Source: Glandiceps talaboti (lineage: Eukaryota > Hemichordata > Enteropneusta > Spengelidae). From it: 64,000 bases of DNA. The notes under the pieces were generated by a model, which saw only the letters and a list, made by a program, of their open reading frames with translations, was not told where the DNA came from and made no database searches. Of this stretch, positions 63,301 to 64,000 are shown piece after piece. Location of the stretch: contig NC_135558.1 of the NCBI RefSeq assembly GCF_964340395.1, forward strand, positions 4,482,001 through 4,546,000. The letters run 5' to 3'. A program made the position numbers and the translations under genes. Position 1 is the stretch's first letter. Each line of letters begins with the position of its first letter.

Positions 63301-63758
63301 AACTAAAATTAAATAAATTTTTAAATATGATAAATTATGTAATTGAAAGGTACCTTCAATAGCATTTTACCTCATGCTAGCGGGTCAAAATAGAAAAAGA
63401 AGGTTGACTTATTCTCACATTTACCTAGTATTACACGTGAGTGTGTGGAGCAGAAGTTATGATGTAAACCTGGAAATCAACTTTTTGTCATTTTTATGAT
63501 GCACCTAGGCAGTAATAATATTCTATTTTGGTTACCGAGAATTGTTTATGTACTATTTCTAAATACATGAGTTTTGTCAGTAGCTAACTATGATTCAGTA
63601 ATTAAAATATAACAGGTAGTTTTGTAATCTACAGCAAAAATGATACAAACACTGTTTTATGTTTCTGATATTTTCAGCATTTCTCAAACAAAATGCTAGC
63701 AGTGAAACCTGTGTACGTGATGCGTTGATCTACCTGGCAGAAATAACTAAAGACCAAG
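47030..63758 (+). CDS. STKLD1: STKLD1-like serine/threonine kinase (3' end beyond the window)
   Basis: A protein kinase whose human orthologue is a degenerate kinase next to the Surfeit genes. Exons: 47030-47044, 47158-47188, 47322-47377, 47744-47788, 54346-54420, 55034-55138, 56103-56174, 56675-56787, 57464-57576, 58289-58369, 58749-58822, 59908-60005, 60369-60407 and 63678-63758. The N-terminus reads MENYKIKQRLGKGAQGAVFL (intact GxGxxG), then LYVLKKV (beta-3 lysine). The catalytic loop is VIHRDLKPSNIF, the metal motif IGDFGVATI, the activation end GSMSWMAPEVMEKAYDERSD, and helix F begins LWSLGCITLEMATCGIMD. The human protein, as I recall it, has HRN and DLS where this one has HRD and DFG, so this copy should be active. 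After the kinase domain comes a Lys-rich linker (ALAERKKKEKAGEKIKPVPK) and then helical repeats (AFLKQNASSETCVRDALIYL). Confidence 0.92.
49198..49380 (+). repeat. Tandem duplication, unit about 90 bp, two copies
   Basis: Both copies carry GAGTAATTGCTGCTTAGAAA, AAGATTATCCCACATAGT and CACTAATACAGTATGGT. They differ by a few bases. Confidence 0.9.
50517..50606. repeat. Small fold-back element
   Basis: TTAGTCTAGAAGTTATCTGTTG faces CAACAGATAGCTTCTAGATTA; the spacer is about 50 bases and AT-rich. Confidence 0.8.
51050..51310 (+). repeat. Minisatellite of ACATCAGAAGTAATGATATG units
   Basis: About seven copies of GACATCAGAAGTAATGAT-like sequence separated by CA dinucleotide runs. Confidence 0.88.
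53398..53585. repeat. MITE-like fold-back with arms of about 50 bp
   Basis: TAGCCTAGCTGTAGACTTGA and TGCTACTACACTATTTCA on the left are mirrored on the right as TGAAATAGTGTAGTAGCA and TCAAGTCTACAGCTAGGCT. The spacer is about 90 bases and AT-rich. It looks like a small non-autonomous DNA transposon. Confidence 0.85.
55780..55945. repeat. Tandem repeat of 27-bp units with an embedded hairpin
   Basis: About five copies of CCTTGAGAATGGCCTGGCTT lie in an STKLD1 intron, interrupted at 55893-55930 by CATAGACCCTCCACCAAGGG and its inverse. The open frame on the minus strand is due to the in-frame repeat. Confidence 0.88.
57104..57300 (+). repeat. (GT)n and (GTCT)n compound microsatellite
   Basis: Nearly 200 bases of GT and GTCT repeats in an STKLD1 intron. 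Long frames on both strands through it are artefacts. Confidence 0.98.
58539..58785 (+). repeat. Triplicated intron/exon junction of STKLD1, 82-bp unit
   Basis: Three tandem 82-bp copies, each with GTGTTGTCTGTCATTACATT, TACTTTCCATCAG (the acceptor) and TCATATTC(A/G)GCAGACC plus about 25 exon bases. Only the third copy continues into the rest of the exon. The first two are partial exon copies with usable-looking acceptors. Confidence 0.95.
59345..59850 (+). repeat. Tandem repeat, unit about 165-188 bp, three copies
   Basis: Each copy starts near AAAACATCCCCATTGTAGCT and runs through TTATAGTGACCCA and AGAAGCCAGGATTTCATA to CAAATGATAT. Copies 2 and 3 are nearly identical; copy 1 has an insertion. 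Confidence 0.93.
60412..62766 (+). mobile_element. CR1/L2-like non-LTR retrotransposon (LINE), 5'-truncated with an internal deletion
   Basis: The left part encodes an apurinic-endonuclease domain (SSLKVIVIYRP, then VIAGDINLHL, GHTLDVILSNS and QISDHFPV). It continues into the RT linker (SKSCSIDPIPTSLFKKC). Near 61630 the frame jumps to late RT motifs in another frame (SGVPQGSVLGPLL and FHLYADDSQLY), so the first RT motifs are lost. The last frame, 61953-62690, ends with the family's APRLWNELPIEIR tail. The 3' end is ACTATATAAATTGCATCGAT followed by ATTG repeats, typical of the L2/CR1 group. The 5' end of the endonuclease is missing. It lies in the sense direction within an STKLD1 intron, starting only a few to about 30 bases after the 60407 donor. 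Confidence 0.93.
62767..63677 (+). other. STKLD1 intron downstream of the LINE
   Basis: AT-rich, no exon or repeat of note before the acceptor at 63677. Confidence 0.6.
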
Positions 63759-64000
63759 GTAAGACTGTATGCATGGTACTTTGCATGTTGGTGAAAATAA
63801 CAAAATCTTCACAGCATGGGGAAACAGTAAGGATTACAGATAAGCCAAATGTAACCTGCTTGTCCCTAAATTATCCTGCATTTTGGTATAACTGCATTGT
63901 TAGATGTGGAAAGGTCGATCCACTTCATCAGAATAGGGAGGTTAATGGTAAACAGGCAAGTTGCCTTATAAAGGAAGGAAGCAATAGTGGTAGTGATTTT

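Overview
This is about 64 kb of AT-rich, intron-rich nuclear DNA from an animal, most likely a marine invertebrate (lower deuterostome or lophotrochozoan; I cannot place it further). The signs are multi-exon genes with GT/AG introns, metazoan proteins, many microsatellites and minisatellites, fold-back repeats and one CR1/L2-like LINE.

Layout. (1) 460-4040 (-): HSPA5 (BiP), lacking its C-terminal exons, with two ER-stress-element-like boxes at 4084-4135. (2) About 4440-13960 (+): a gene with no conserved protein whose introns carry at least 13 C/D-box snoRNAs with terminal stems. Several match residents of vertebrate GAS5 (SNORD44, 79, 80, 81, and 74-like and 76/24-like), so I read it as a GAS5-like snoRNA host. 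(3) 15949-25067 (-): a SMYD1/2/3-clade SET/MYND gene with a minisatellite of about 23 copies against one splice acceptor. (4) 27657-39190: a conserved Surfeit block, MED22/SURF5 (-), RPL7A/SURF3 (+) with two SNORD36-like intronic snoRNAs, and SURF1 (-). (5) 39370-42219 (+): PFDN6, sharing a short promoter with SURF1 in the place where SURF2 sits in mammals. (6) 44780-45490 (-): an intronless REC114-like meiotic gene. (7) 47030 to the right edge (+): STKLD1, whose human orthologue lies next to the Surfeit cluster; here it keeps intact kinase motifs. A 5'-truncated, internally deleted LINE lies in one of its introns.

Together the window joins ribosome-related genes (RPL7A and many rRNA-methylation guides), chaperones (BiP, prefoldin 6), mitochondrial assembly (SURF1) and Mediator. 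Head-to-head pairs are MED22/RPL7A, SURF1/PFDN6 and, more loosely, HSPA5/snoRNA host and REC114/STKLD1. The most striking items are the snoRNA host gene, the two tandem duplications that copy splice junctions (SURF1 donor, STKLD1 acceptor), the perfect and long fold-back sequences, and the apparently active ancestral form of STKLD1. Target assignments for snoRNAs rest on my memory of rRNA sequences and need a computed check.
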